This document shows, one piece after another, positions 8,192 to 17,210 of a DNA stretch of 64,000 nt; position 1 is the first letter of the stretch; every line of letters starts with the position of its first letter. The notes under the pieces were generated by a model that worked only from the letters and a program-made list of their open reading frames with translations, had not been told where the DNA came from and searched no databases. The DNA comes from Bog-473 sp963779735 (lineage in GTDB: Bacteria > Actinomycetota > Acidimicrobiia > Acidimicrobiales > RAAP-2): positions 1 through 64,000 of the forward strand of contig CAVZZJ010000013.1 in assembly GCA_963779735.1 (NCBI GenBank). Direction: 5' to 3'. Position numbers and translations under genes: made by a program.

Positions 8192-9430
8192 CTACCACTT
8201 GATCTCCAAAGGCAACGTCACGAGTCGACGAACCATTAGGCTTTTGTGGTGGCGTAGCACTTCTCCCCCTTCGATCGAAAAGATTGACGTTCGGGCGAGG
8301 AGTTCTTCAAGGACGACTCTTGCTTCAAGTCGCGCCAGTGGAGCACCAACACACAAATGGATGCCCCAGCCGAAACCCAGGTGGCGCCGAGGATTCGTCC
8401 GCCCGAGATCCAATTCATCGGGCTTCGCGCACAAGGATTCATCCCGATTGGCGGCCGGCCAAAGAAGGACAAGTCGAGATCTAGCCGGAATGTCCACTCC
8501 ACCCAGAGTTGTGTCGATTGCGACTTGACGGTAGTGACCACGAAACGGAGGGTCCAATCGGCAGGTCTCTTCAACAAAGGTAGGAATAAGCTCGGGATCA
8601 CTCCGTAGTCGGTGCTGGAGCTCAGGCCGTTCAGCAAGAATGCGAACGGCAGTACCGAGAAGGCTCGTCGTTGACTCGCCTCCCGCAGCCAGAAGGATCC
8701 CAAGAATCCCGAACGCCTCCATGTCGTCGAGTTCTCCGTCCGCTACGGCCTTTGCGCACACCCCAATCACCGTTGACGAATCGGGTGTCTCAGCGGAACG
8801 AGCTTCCGCATATGCTTCGATGACAGGTCCCAATTCCATCATCTTTTGCAGCAAAAGGTGACTCCGTTCTTCAGATACGAAGCCGCTAATCTGCTCGACC
8901 GACGCATATCCCTGCTCTTTCAATGCTGGAGCCGCGCCATCCGGTACACCGAGTAATCGGGCGACGATCGCCATGGGCAATGGTTCTGCTATTTCAGCCA
9001 TCCACTCGACGCGACCTGATGCGAGTTTGATTTCGAGAGCTGCATTGATGAGCGCTCGAAACTCGTCCTCCCGCGCATTGATCGCTCCCGCCGACAACGG
9101 GCCGCTCAGGATCCTTCGCTGACGCCCGTGGGCAGGCGGATCGGCAGTCGCCAAGACACCAGGCATTTCGACGTCGCCACCACCCGAGCGCCCTGGTGAG
9201 CGAAGGCCAGGCTGATTGGATTCGCTCAGGTAGAGGAACTCGCTGCTTTGACTGGAATAGATGTGAGGATTGGCAACAACCTCTTGAATGAGGTCCAATC
9301 GAGACACGAGGTAGGCATTGGTACCTTCGACCATATGCACGGGGTCACATTCCCGTAGCAGCGCATAGTACGAATATGGCTGCTCAAGGACTTCGGAATC
9401 GAATAAAGGGTCGGCCGTCGTCTCCGTCAT
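8192..9430 (-). CDS. Cytochrome P450
   Basis: The ~412-residue soluble bacterial P450 has an I-helix LAAGGESTTSLLG, a K-helix EETCRLDPPFRGH (E-x-x-R), a meander AANRDESL and the heme loop HLGFGWGIHLCVGAPLAR with the axial Cys. The ATG at 9430 is chosen because GGAGG sits 7 nt upstream; an in-frame ATG at 9445 has no such site. Class I P450s of this type hydroxylate terpenoids, steroids or alkanes using ferredoxin; no ferredoxin gene is adjacent. It is encoded alone on the minus strand, divergent from the SDR gene. Its DNA looks less GC-rich than the other P450 genes here. Confidence 0.93.
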   Translation of the reverse strand: MTETTADPLFDSEVLEQPYSYYALLRECDPVHMVEGTNAYLVSRLDLIQEVVANPHIYSSQSSEFLYLSESNQPGLRSPGRSGGGDVEMPGVLATADPPAHGRQRRILSGPLSAGAINAREDEFRALINAALEIKLASGRVEWMAEIAEPLPMAIVARLLGVPDGAAPALKEQGYASVEQISGFVSEERSHLLLQKMMELGPVIEAYAEARSAETPDSSTVIGVCAKAVADGELDDMEAFGILGILLAAGGESTTSLLGTAVRILAERPELQHRLRSDPELIPTFVEETCRLDPPFRGHYRQVAIDTTLGGVDIPARSRLVLLWPAANRDESLCAKPDELDLGRTNPRRHLGFGWGIHLCVGAPLARLEARVVLEELLARTSIFSIEGGEVLRHHKSLMVRRLVTLPLEIKW

Positions 9431-9445
9431 TCGGCACCTCCGCAT

Positions 9446-9750
9446 GCAAACGAGGGCGCAGGTTACGCCTTTTTCGTACTGTACGCTGAAACTGGTTTGC
9501 TTGCGTCCGATCGCTGAGACGCCCCTGCACGTACTACCTGTATTCGGAAGCCTGGGTGCCTGGTTCAGTTGCCCGGCAATGATCCACTAGCGCTGGATTG
9601 ACTGTGACGTCACCCCGAAGGATGCGGCCGCGGTGATCATCGACGGGTCCAGAAATGAGCAGACATCGGCCCTTGTCCGCCCTCCCGTTTCCCACTCCTC
9701 GAACAAGGCGAGTTCGTTATAGTGACAAATTACCCTACCGGCAAAGGACA
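9446..9750. promoter_or_regulatory. Divergent intergenic region with an 11-bp palindrome
   Basis: The space between the P450 (minus) and SDR (plus) genes has no gene I can support. CGTAC-T-GTACG at 9475-9485 is a perfect inverted repeat, 45-55 bp upstream of the P450 start, in a position suited to a repressor site. TTATAGTGACAAATT near 9717-9731 could include a -10 element for the SDR gene. Confidence 0.35.
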
Positions 9751-10536
9751 ATGACTCAAGGGACTGTAAACGTGATCAGCGGCGGTTCGGCAGGCATCGG
9801 CCTGGCGGTAGCTGAGCGACTCGCGAGCGCCGGTGGACGGATTGCCATCCTCGGGCGTCAACGTGAGAACCTCGAACGAGCGAAAGCGGCCATCGAGGCG
9901 CGAGGAGCCGCTGGCGTCTTGGCCATCGCTGCGGACGTGACACAGGACGACCAGGTCGCAGCGGCCTTCGATGAGATCAATGCGACATGGGGCCAGGTGC
10001 ACGCATTGATCAACGTCGCCGGTCCTTCCGGGGCCGGTCGCTTCGAAGACCTCTCAGACGAGGCGTGGCTGCGCACATTCGACCAGGGCGTGCTCACGGC
10101 TGTCCGCTGCATACGCCACGCCCTGCCGCTGCTGCGTCAGGCGGAGTGGGGCAGGATCGTGAACATCACCGCGATCTCGGTGCAGCACCAGAGCACGGGT
10201 CTCATTGGCTACACCGCGGCCAAAGCGGCGCTGGCCAGCATCACGAAGAACCTGGCCCGGAGTTTGGCCGCCGACGGGATCTTGGTGAACGCCGTCGCAC
10301 CGGGGCCCATCCTGACGGGCCCGATCCGGGCGGCGGTCGAGGCGGCTCGGGGCGATCCCGACGACCCGCACGACGCCTACCGGGTCATGTCCGAACAGTA
10401 TGGCTCAGCGGTCGACCTGGGGAGGATCGGAGAACCGGCCGAGGTCGCCGAGGTGGTGGCCTTCTGCGCCTCGGCGGCGAACACGTACATGACCGGAGCG
10501 CATCTCAACGTGGACGGGGGGTCGGACTTCAGCTGA
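9751..10536 (+). CDS. SDR-family oxidoreductase
   Basis: The classical short-chain dehydrogenase/reductase has the nucleotide loop SGGSAGIGLAVAERLASAGG (TGxxxGIG with the first residue Ser), the NVAG-like INVAGPSG motif, a catalytic Ser in ITAISVQHQSTG and Y-T-A-A-K at the active site. The C-terminus has VDGGSDFS. The frame is open further upstream, but ATG 9751 has AAAGGA just ahead and gives the usual 261-residue length. The aldolase-like gene follows on the same strand after 158 bp. Substrate is unknown; SDRs in such islands oxidise hydroxyl groups made by P450s. Confidence 0.9.
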   Translation: MTQGTVNVISGGSAGIGLAVAERLASAGGRIAILGRQRENLERAKAAIEARGAAGVLAIAADVTQDDQVAAAFDEINATWGQVHALINVAGPSGAGRFEDLSDEAWLRTFDQGVLTAVRCIRHALPLLRQAEWGRIVNITAISVQHQSTGLIGYTAAKAALASITKNLARSLAADGILVNAVAPGPILTGPIRAAVEAARGDPDDPHDAYRVMSEQYGSAVDLGRIGEPAEVAEVVAFCASAANTYMTGAHLNVDGGSDFS

Positions 10537-10694
10537 GCGCCGGCGGCGAACCCCGAGGGGAGTCCGAAAGAGGACTCCATGTCATGATGGTGGAATTCGG
10601 GACCGAGTGGCGGCCAGGACTGCCGCACCCTCAGCCGATGTCGCGATGTTGCATCCGTCAATCTGGCGCAGGTGCCAGGGGGAGGCCCAAAGAG

Positions 10695-11705
10695 GTGGCA
10701 CACGCAGCAGAGGCCCGTGACTGGGCGCCGGAAGCTTTGCGAGGAATGATCGACTCGCTCTACACCCCTTTCAGCGGACACGGGGGTGAGGAGATTGACG
10801 AGCAGGCGCTGCGGGGCCTCGTGGACCACTGCATCGGTGGCCTGGACCACGATGGAATCTGGGTGGGCGGACTCGTCGGAGAGTGTTGGGCTCTTTCGAC
10901 GTCGGAACGAAAGAGAATCCTAGAGGTAGCGGTCGACGAGATCCGGGCGATCAAACCCGGCGCACTGGTCGAGGCCTGCCCGGCCAGCACGAACGTCCTG
11001 GAGACAGTCGAACTCGCCCAACACGCAGCCGCGACGGGAGCCGACATCTGCTTCTTGATCCCGCCCTACTTCGAAGCACGTGGCTACGAGTCGACCAGGG
11101 AGCTCTTGCGCTACGTCTCGGACCGGACCGACATCGCCCTCGGGCTCTTCAACACCCATGCCGCCGGCTGGATCCTGACGCCCGACGAGTGCGCACGCCT
11201 GGTCGACGAGTTTCCCGCCATCTGCGCCGTCAAGAACGGGATGTTCCGCCCGAGCCACACGGCCGCGCTGCACCGCCTCGTTCCCGAGCTGGTGATATGG
11301 GAGTGCGACATGCTGGCCTACCGCGGCGGCTTCCTGCGGCGCGGCATCAGCGCCGCCGGGATCCTCGGAGGCTCTGGGTACCTCTACGAGCTGCCCGACA
11401 ACCGGGTCTACAGCACACAGTGGGACCTCTTGGTCTCCGACAAGCTGTCAGAGGCCATCGACCACTGGTACGAGTCCGGTCTCGATGACCTAGTGGTGCG
11501 TCTGCACGGCGCCTTCGGGGCGTCCAATGTCGAAGCCGTGTACACACACTGGGGCTCCGCCTTCAAAGCGGCAGCGCAGGAACTCGGACTTCCCGTGGGT
11601 AGCTACGCCCGCTCCCGACCGCCTCAGCCCCCACTACCGCAAGCCCAGCGAGCCGCCATTCGAGCTGCCTACGCCGCCATCGGGTTCGTGCCCGCCCCGT
11701 CGTGA
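10695..11705 (+). CDS. DapA/NahE-superfamily aldolase or hydratase-aldolase
   Basis: The 336-residue class I aldolase TIM barrel has a Schiff-base Lys about residue 180 in ICAVKNGMF. The DHDPS GTTGE loop is replaced by GGLVGECWALS, and the usual catalytic Tyr of the YNxP motif reads FNTH. The length and changes fit trans-o-hydroxybenzylidenepyruvate hydratase-aldolase-like or other pyruvate aldolases rather than lysine synthesis. GTG 10695 is used because the start AEARDWAPEALRGMIDSL aligns with the start of a second copy at 20307-21323; the frame is open far upstream only by chance overlap with the SDR gene. The two copies form a diverged pair in the same island. Confidence 0.85.
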   Translation: MAHAAEARDWAPEALRGMIDSLYTPFSGHGGEEIDEQALRGLVDHCIGGLDHDGIWVGGLVGECWALSTSERKRILEVAVDEIRAIKPGALVEACPASTNVLETVELAQHAAATGADICFLIPPYFEARGYESTRELLRYVSDRTDIALGLFNTHAAGWILTPDECARLVDEFPAICAVKNGMFRPSHTAALHRLVPELVIWECDMLAYRGGFLRRGISAAGILGGSGYLYELPDNRVYSTQWDLLVSDKLSEAIDHWYESGLDDLVVRLHGAFGASNVEAVYTHWGSAFKAAAQELGLPVGSYARSRPPQPPLPQAQRAAIRAAYAAIGFVPAPS

Positions 11706-11908
11706 CAGCCCGAACGAGATCGGTGAGGCGGATCTGCTGGACGTCTTGAACACGAACCTCGAAATCGAATAGCTGCACCTGAAGGGTGCCAGTACAGCAT
11801 CGGACCCGCGACCAGGTCATCTTGCTCCCGCCTGCGCCCGCAGTGCGTCGCGGCGACAATGAACCATGGCCCTCGCTGTTGATCGGACCGGTAGGACTCT
11901 GCCAGAGC

Positions 11909-12358
11909 TCAGAGATCGCTCAACGTTCGGACATGGCTCATCAGCTCTTGCCGGATATTCCCCGGTAGCACCCGTGCGCCCTCATCGTCTTGATCTTCTT
12001 CGGCAACCGCCAGGTGAACCGATAGTCGGTCAAGATGATCAAGGACAGTTCGGCGAACCTCTTCGTCACTGGGGGTTCCCGGCCAGAGGTTAATTGGAGT
12101 TCTGCCGGCAACGGTCGGGATCCTCCCAAGCGGCGATGTGCCAAGTTCCTCGTCTTCTACCATCAAAAGGCTCGCCCAGCTACGTAGGTCCTCGAACAGC
12201 CGGTCGAGCTGCGTGTGCAGCTCATGGCTCTGCGGGACCTTTCTGTAGGCCTGCTTGACATCCTGGACGAGGTCGAGGACCTCGCTCAAGACGCCATTGA
12301 AAGCGGCGATCGCATCGTGTGGTAGTGGCGGGGGGTCGGACGTATGGTCCCCTTTCAC
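11909..12358 (-). CDS. Hypothetical helical protein
   Basis: This is a 149-residue acidic, mostly helical protein (AFNGVLSEVLDLVQDVKQAYRK, LDRLFEDLRSWASLLM, VRRTVLDHLDRLSVHLAVAEE). No signal peptide, membrane segment or metal motif is visible and I do not recognise the family. The regular amphipathic helices suggest a real coding region. The GTG start at 12358 has only AAGGCG upstream. It stands alone on the minus strand between the aldolase and a DUF5335-like gene; 11706-11908 and 12359-12547 hold nothing I can support. Confidence 0.5.
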   Translation of the reverse strand: MKGDHTSDPPPLPHDAIAAFNGVLSEVLDLVQDVKQAYRKVPQSHELHTQLDRLFEDLRSWASLLMVEDEELGTSPLGRIPTVAGRTPINLWPGTPSDEEVRRTVLDHLDRLSVHLAVAEEDQDDEGARVLPGNIRQELMSHVRTLSDL

Positions 12359-12547
12359 AAAAGAACGCCTTGTACTGTTGAGTCGAGCCTACGCAGGTTG
12401 GCTCATTGGCGACAGCGGCTGCGAGGCACAAGGGTGGTGCCAGGGCATGTGTCGCTCTTGTCCGTAGTGATGCTGCATGGGCACGCCACTGTTCCGACTC
12501 ATGGCCTTCCTTGCAGTGCGCCCACGATGACAGCTAGCTGGTGACGG

Positions 12548-13009
12548 CTAAGAGCGGGGAAGCACGGTGACCAGGGTCTCGGACCCGTCGGCCCCCACGA
12601 TCTGTATGACAAGGGGCAGCCTGGGCGGCTTCGAATCCGTCAGGATGGAGGTGGGATGCTCGATCGAGTGGCGAAGCAAAACCGGATAGCGCCCGTCCCG
12701 ACCGCCCACGGCCACCGACGCTTCGTCGACGTGTTCGTCGTACTCGATGTAGGCGAGCGGCATACGCTCCGCCTCGAGAGCGTCGCCGTAGTCAGCATCC
12801 AGCAGTTCGATCGTCACGTCGTCGCCAGCCCGCACCTTGGTGAGCTCGTCCAACAGCTTGTGCCAGTCCTCCCTGGGCCGCTCATGGATCAAGTCCGTGG
12901 GCCGACCCTTGGCACTCCCTACCACAGGAATATTTTCGCACCTTGCGCGACTAAAGGCAACCGGACCCGTCCGCGGCGGCTCCGTGGCCACGTCGCGAGC
13001 TGTTGTCAA
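12548..13009 (-). CDS. DUF5335-like protein
   Basis: The core from about IHERPREDWHKLLDELTKV through VTIELLDADYG, LAYIEYDEHVDEASVAVGG and the end ESADG-like IVGADGSETLVTVLP matches the small beta-rich DUF5335 family (about 110 residues). Its function is unknown. The frame is open to a TTG at 13009 without a Shine-Dalgarno; the conserved core begins near 12892, so the true start is uncertain and may be there. It is divergent from the chorismate-lyase-like gene. Family membership is from pattern memory and is moderate. Confidence 0.55.
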   Translation of the reverse strand: MTTARDVATEPPRTGPVAFSRARCENIPVVGSAKGRPTDLIHERPREDWHKLLDELTKVRAGDDVTIELLDADYGDALEAERMPLAYIEYDEHVDEASVAVGGRDGRYPVLLRHSIEHPTSILTDSKPPRLPLVIQIVGADGSETLVTVLPRS

Positions 13010-13101
13010 GACTTAAGACCGAGACTAATCCTCGGGAGTATGGCGGGCTAGGGCCCGCGTACGGGGACTCACCCCGGAAGGCACCCCCGCTTTGAGATTG
13101 A

Positions 13102-13620
13102 ATGGTTGGTGTGGCCACACTCTCGGATCTCGAGGCGGCACTAGGTAGGGCCAGCGGGACAGTGACGGCGTTCTTGGAGCAACTCGTCGGCGAGCCCGTC
13201 GATGCTGGTGAACGGCGCCACAAAACATCCAGGGCCGAAACTTCGAACTCTCTGCGAGTTCGGGAAGGACACCCCCTGATACTTCGCACCGCGGCTCTGC
13301 ATGGTCGGACATCTGGCCGGTTGTACCTCTACGCTGAGACCGTTCTTGTACCCAGTCGCCTCCCGGTTAACTTTTGCCTTCGGCTCGAGTCGAGCAGCGA
13401 CCCGATCGGCCGGATTCTCGAAGAGGAGGGGATCACGGTCACACGCGAGCCCCTTGGCCGACCGGACCCAGGCTGCGTGCCAGTCTCGCCAGAGGGGGGC
13501 GTGGCCCTCGGCGACTTCTTGCTCGCTCGGACGTATCGACTTGACGCCGAAGGAACGCCTTTGATGGTGATCGCCGAGTGGTTCCTTGCCACACTGGAGG
13601 AGTTCCTCCCCTCACAGTAA
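13102..13620 (+). CDS. Chorismate lyase / UTRA-fold family protein
   Basis: The 172-residue protein has the pattern of DUF98/chorismate pyruvate-lyase-like proteins: LILRTAALHGRTSGRLYLYA then ETVLVPSRLP, SSSDPIGRILEEEGITVTRE, LARTYRLDAEGTPLMVIAEWF. The fold is shared with UTRA ligand domains, so it could bind or cleave a chorismate-like aromatic. No DNA-binding domain precedes it, although the first 45 residues (LSDLEAALGRASGTVTAFLEQL) are helical. Start ATG 13102 or GTG 13111 cannot be separated by a ribosome site. It lies just upstream of an MDR oxidoreductase on the same strand. Confidence 0.6.
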   Translation: MVGVATLSDLEAALGRASGTVTAFLEQLVGEPVDAGERRHKTSRAETSNSLRVREGHPLILRTAALHGRTSGRLYLYAETVLVPSRLPVNFCLRLESSSDPIGRILEEEGITVTREPLGRPDPGCVPVSPEGGVALGDFLLARTYRLDAEGTPLMVIAEWFLATLEEFLPSQ

Positions 13621-13761
13621 GAAGTCGACCACAACGAGGGCGGCTCGGGCAACGGGACGAAAAACCCAAGACCACTGAGACCTCCGGCGACTGGTTGAAC
13701 GGGGATAAGTTCGCGGTCCATTGTCGGGAATAATGAGCCAATCGTGGCGGTTGCTGTCGTC

Positions 13762-14700
13762 ATGAGAGCTGTGGGAGTGACGGAGTTCGGCGGCCCCGAC
13801 GTACTGCACATCGTGAACCTGCCAGATCCCGAAGCCGGGCCCGGGGAGTTGCGCATCCGGGTCCATGCGGCGGCGGTCAATCCTACAGATACGCTCCTGC
13901 GCAGCGGCGGCCGCGCCGACCTGCTGAAGGACATCGCACCGCCTTATGTCCCGGGCATGGATGCCGCCGGTGTACTCGAGCAGATCGGGGAGGGCGCGTC
14001 GACAGCTTTGCAGGTTGGCGACCTGGTCATGGCCATCGTGGTGCCCCACGCGACGCATGGAGCCTACTGCGAACGCATTGTCGTCCCCGCTGAGTCAGTT
14101 GCCCGGACGCCCACTGATGCGACCGAGGCGCAAGCAGCGACCTTGCCGATGAACGGCCTCACTGCCCGCCAGGCTCTCGATTTGCTGGGGTTGGAGCCTG
14201 GTCAGACGCTGGCGGTGACCGGCGGCGCCGGCGCGGTGGGCGGCTACGCCATACAGCTGGGCAAGGCGGACGGCTTGGTCGTTATCGCTGATGCCTCAGC
14301 GAACGATGAGCAGCTCGTCAACGACCTGGGCGCTGACATCGTCGTGCGGCGAGGTCCGGATTTCGCCGAGCGAGTTCGCAGCGTCGTTCCCCAGGGGGCC
14401 GACGGGCTTGTCGATGGCGCGCTGCTCAACGAACTTGTCGTCGGGGCAGTGTGCGATGGGGGCCGCATCGCCACAGTTCGTGGATTTACGCGCGACGCAG
14501 AACGCGGGATCACCTTTCATCCGGTGTACGTCCGCACCTACGCTCGGGAGCACGCCAAGCTCGACCGTCTGCGGGAACAGGTAGAAGACGGGCAGGTGTC
14601 GCTTCGAGTTGCTCGGATTTTCCCAGCAGCAGAGGCCGCCGAGGCTCATCGCATCCTGGAGGCCGGTGGCACCCGGGGCCGCCTCATTCTTGAGTTTTGA
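13762..14700 (+). CDS. MDR-family NADP-dependent (quinone-type) oxidoreductase
   Basis: This zinc-independent medium-chain reductase starts MRAVGVTEFGGPDVLHIVNL and has the substrate lobe HAAAVNPTDTLLRSGG, the PYVPGMDAAGVLE segment and an NADP-binding Rossmann fold (ALDLLGLEPGQTLAVTGGAG followed by AVGGYAIQLGK). The C-terminus VARIFPAAEAAEAHRILEAG followed by TRGRLIL is typical of quinone oxidoreductase-like enzymes that reduce enones. An in-frame GTG at 13744 would add six residues. It is single on the plus strand, with 180 bp of no apparent function before the P450 remnant. Confidence 0.88.
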   Translation: MRAVGVTEFGGPDVLHIVNLPDPEAGPGELRIRVHAAAVNPTDTLLRSGGRADLLKDIAPPYVPGMDAAGVLEQIGEGASTALQVGDLVMAIVVPHATHGAYCERIVVPAESVARTPTDATEAQAATLPMNGLTARQALDLLGLEPGQTLAVTGGAGAVGGYAIQLGKADGLVVIADASANDEQLVNDLGADIVVRRGPDFAERVRSVVPQGADGLVDGALLNELVVGAVCDGGRIATVRGFTRDAERGITFHPVYVRTYAREHAKLDRLREQVEDGQVSLRVARIFPAAEAAEAHRILEAGGTRGRLILEF

Positions 14701-14880
14701 CCTGGGCTGGTCGTTGTCGATTGTTGCCGTGACCAATCCGCCGCCGTGGTCTGAGGGGGTGAGCGGTGAGCCCCTCGGTCTACCAAATCCATACTCCTAT
14801 GGGGGCGGATTGAGAAGGTGGGCACCCTGCGATCGGCTGAGGGACAGCGGTCCACCGGTGGCGCCTGAATCCCTGTTCAG

Positions 14881-15297
14881 GTGACGTTCATAAAGAGTTG
14901 GTACTCTACGAACACGCTCGTCAACTTCATGAGCAACACCCTGCTTTCCCTCGCCCGGGACCCCGACCTCATGGAGTCCCTCCGTTCCGACCGCTCCCTC
15001 ATTCCCGCCGCAGTGGAGGAGTCGCTGCGCCGCGACTCGCCGAGCCTGTGCAACACCCGCCTCTGCGCGGAGGCCACATCCGTCGCCGACTTCCGCCTCG
15101 ATCGCCACGGCGAAGCGGCCCAGCTCACCTTCGGATGGGGCAGCCACCTGTGCCTGGGCGCCTGGATCGCCCGCCAGGCGAGAGTGGCCATGCTCGAGAC
15201 GTTCATGGACCTGGTCGGTCGGATCGACCTGGGGCCGGGCGCTGCTCCCGCTCCCAACCCCTCACCGCAGGGGAACGGACTCGACGAGCTGGAGTGA
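14881..15297 (+). pseudogene. Cytochrome P450 remnant with internal deletion
   Basis: The 138-residue frame begins at the end of an I-helix (NTLVNFMSNTLLSLARDPDL), keeps the K-helix EESLRRDSPSLCNTRL, then jumps from CAEATSV directly to DFRLDRHGEA and the heme loop LTFGWGSHLCLGAWIARQAR. The roughly 35-residue beta-sheet and meander segment normally between them is missing, as are the first ~250 residues. It cannot be an active P450. It lies next to two intact P450 genes, which suggests recombination among paralogues. Confidence 0.8.
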
Positions 15298-15351
15298 TGA
15301 TCGGGCCGGCAGCCGGGTGACCAGGGTGCGCGGCGATCGAGCGACGAGACA

Positions 15352-16560
15352 TCAGCGCGAAGCGGCCCCGGGCGCGAACTGGATGTGGAGCTCGACGGGG
15401 CCCCTGGAGCAGCCGGAGTCGTACTTGATACGGGTCTCGTCGATCCGGATGTCCGAGAGCCGGGACAGGAGCTCCTCGAGGGCGACCCGCAACTCCAAGC
15501 GGGCGAGGTGCACGCCCACGCAGAAGTGGGCCCCGTAGCCGAAGGCGAGATTCCGGGCCCGGACCCGCTCGAAGTCGACGGTGTTGGCCCCATCGAACTC
15601 GGCCGGGTCGCGGTTGGCCGCGGCCACAAGGAGCAGGATCGGGTCCCCGGCCTTCAGCCTCTGCCCGCCCACCACCATGTCGCGCCTGGCCGTACGGACG
15701 AGTCCGCCGGCGGGCGGTTCCCAACGCAACAGCTCATCGATAGCACGCGGCAGCAACTGCGGCTGGTCGACCAGCCGCTCGAGCAGCTCGGGGCGCTCGG
15801 CGAGCGCGGCCAACATGTTGCCCAATGCGTGCGCCGTCGTGTCGAGGCCGGCGGCGATGAGCTGCAGCAGAGCTCGCAAGATCTCGTCGTTGGCCAGCGG
15901 CCGTCCCGACACGGTGCCGTGAAGAAGGGCGTCGACTACGTCACCTCGTCGCGGTTCGACCTTTCTCCTCTCGACCATGCCCCCTATCAAGCTCATGAAG
16001 CGCTCGTGAACGAATGGGGCCTCTGGCGTCCCGAGGGCATGCATGATGGCCATGGTCCAGTGGAACGCCTCGTCTATCTCGGATTCGGGAAGCCCCAGCA
16101 TCAGCCGGAAGACCACCGCGCCGGGCAGCCGGCGGGCGAAGTCAGCGACGAATTCGCAGTGCCCCTCCTCAATGAACGTGTCGATGAGATCGCTGGTTAT
16201 CCTGCGGATCCCCGGCTCGTGCTTGGCGACCACCCCGGCGCGGAAGTAGGGGTCGAGGAGCTGGCGGAAGTCACGGTGCAGCTCTCCTTCGAGCTGCAAT
16301 GGGATCAAGGGCACGGCCCCCGGGTTCGCAGGGATGGTGACCGTCGGGACGGGGGTGAAACTGTCATCGTCGGCGAACCCGTTGAGCACGTCGGCGTAGC
16401 GACTGAAGGTCCAGAACCCTCCCTGTGCGTCACTGTACGCGACCGGGCACTGCTCGCGAAGCTCGTCGGCCACTTCGAAGAAATGCTCCTCGAACTCCGG
16501 GTCGAAAGGGTCGAAGCGATCTATCAATCGAGCGAAGCGAGAAGCGTCCGATTCCGTCAC
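15352..16560 (-). CDS. Cytochrome P450
   Basis: The 402-residue complete bacterial P450 has an I-helix LIAAGLDTTAHALGNMLAAL, a K-helix DELLRWEPPAGGL, a meander AANRDPAEFD and the heme loop LAFGYGAHFCVGVHLARLEL with the axial Cys. The AGxDT acid-alcohol pair is present, so an active mono-oxygenase is expected. The ATG at 16560 has a nearby AAAGGTGGGAACC. It converges on the P450 remnant and has the damaged NTF2 gene upstream on the same strand. Substrate unknown; sterol or terpenoid hydroxylation is plausible from context. Confidence 0.94.
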   Translation of the reverse strand: MTESDASRFARLIDRFDPFDPEFEEHFFEVADELREQCPVAYSDAQGGFWTFSRYADVLNGFADDDSFTPVPTVTIPANPGAVPLIPLQLEGELHRDFRQLLDPYFRAGVVAKHEPGIRRITSDLIDTFIEEGHCEFVADFARRLPGAVVFRLMLGLPESEIDEAFHWTMAIMHALGTPEAPFVHERFMSLIGGMVERRKVEPRRGDVVDALLHGTVSGRPLANDEILRALLQLIAAGLDTTAHALGNMLAALAERPELLERLVDQPQLLPRAIDELLRWEPPAGGLVRTARRDMVVGGQRLKAGDPILLLVAAANRDPAEFDGANTVDFERVRARNLAFGYGAHFCVGVHLARLELRVALEELLSRLSDIRIDETRIKYDSGCSRGPVELHIQFAPGAASR

Positions 16561-16750
16561 GGCATGGTTCCCACCTTTCTAGGCAGACAGATGGTGGCGG
16601 CTGCGATGCTAGCGCCGGGGCGCGAGGGCCCGTCCGCCTTCTGATCCGATCGCCCACGCGAACGCACGACCTCGATCCACCGGCGGGGTTGCCGGCTCGC
16701 ACCTCGGCCCACTGACCGGCATCGGCCAGTTCGGGTCGACGGGACGAAAC

Positions 16751-17089
16751 CTAGAAGCCGGTGCTCGGTGGTCTCGAGCCGCCCGTCGGGACGGCGGCGA
16801 ACGACCTGTTCCTGATCGATGACAGAGCGGGGGGCGAAAGGCCCAGTGCCGTCGAGCGAGCAGGCCGCCACCGTGTACTCCACCAGTGCCGAGCCCTCTT
16901 CGGTGACGCCGAAGCGGACGTTGCCGATGACGTGGCGGCTGCGGCGATCCCCATTCGCTTCGAGGCCCGCCGCATGGCTTGCCCTATCTCGGCACGGTCG
17001 ATCCTTGCGAACAGCTCGGCCACGAGAGCGCGGGCCGCCAGCAGCAAGACCGCCTCGTCGAGTGGTGGGACGGCCGTAGGGTCATGCAT
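16751..17089 (-). pseudogene. NTF2/SnoaL-like gene, internally deleted and frameshifted
   Basis: The start (ATG 17089, MHDPTAVPPLDEAVLLLAAR then LVAELFARIDRAE) looks like an NTF2-like small enzyme. It runs through AMRRASKRMG and then changes frame at a GGGG run (16949-16952 on the plus strand). In the shifted frame the family sequence resumes: DRRSRHVIGNVRFGVTEEGS, then LVEYTVAACSLDG and RRRPDGRLETTEHRLLGF. One more G would restore the frame. The central part (the LFTDDG region) is also missing, so an in-frame deletion occurred too. It is divergent from the P450 at 17211. Confidence 0.6.
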
Positions 17090-17119
17090 CGGCCAACCAT
17101 TGCAGATCTCCACCCAGGC

Positions 17120-17149
17120 CTACACCTGCACCTACACCTGCACCTGCAC
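17120..17149. repeat. Five tandem hexamers (CTRCAC)
   Basis: Units CTACAC, CTGCAC, CTACAC, CTGCAC, CTGCAC run without interruption in the 121-bp divergent gap between the NTF2 remnant and the P450 start. It is a microsatellite-like tract that could vary in copy number and change promoter spacing. No protein-coding role is evident. Confidence 0.85.
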
Positions 17150-17210
17150 CTTGCCGCCGGCTCTCCGGTCTGGTTAGGTGTAGCCAGTTGCACCCGAAAG
17201 GGGGAAGGTT

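Noticed and set aside
9987..10694. Long in-frame upstream extension of the aldolase
   Set aside because: It overlaps the SDR gene in another frame; the paralogue at 20307 shows that homology begins at the GTG 10695.
17120..17149. Short tandem repeats considered as a CRISPR array
   Set aside because: Units are 6 bp with no spacers; the 9-bp repeats at 29777 and 38549 are also coding and spacer-free.
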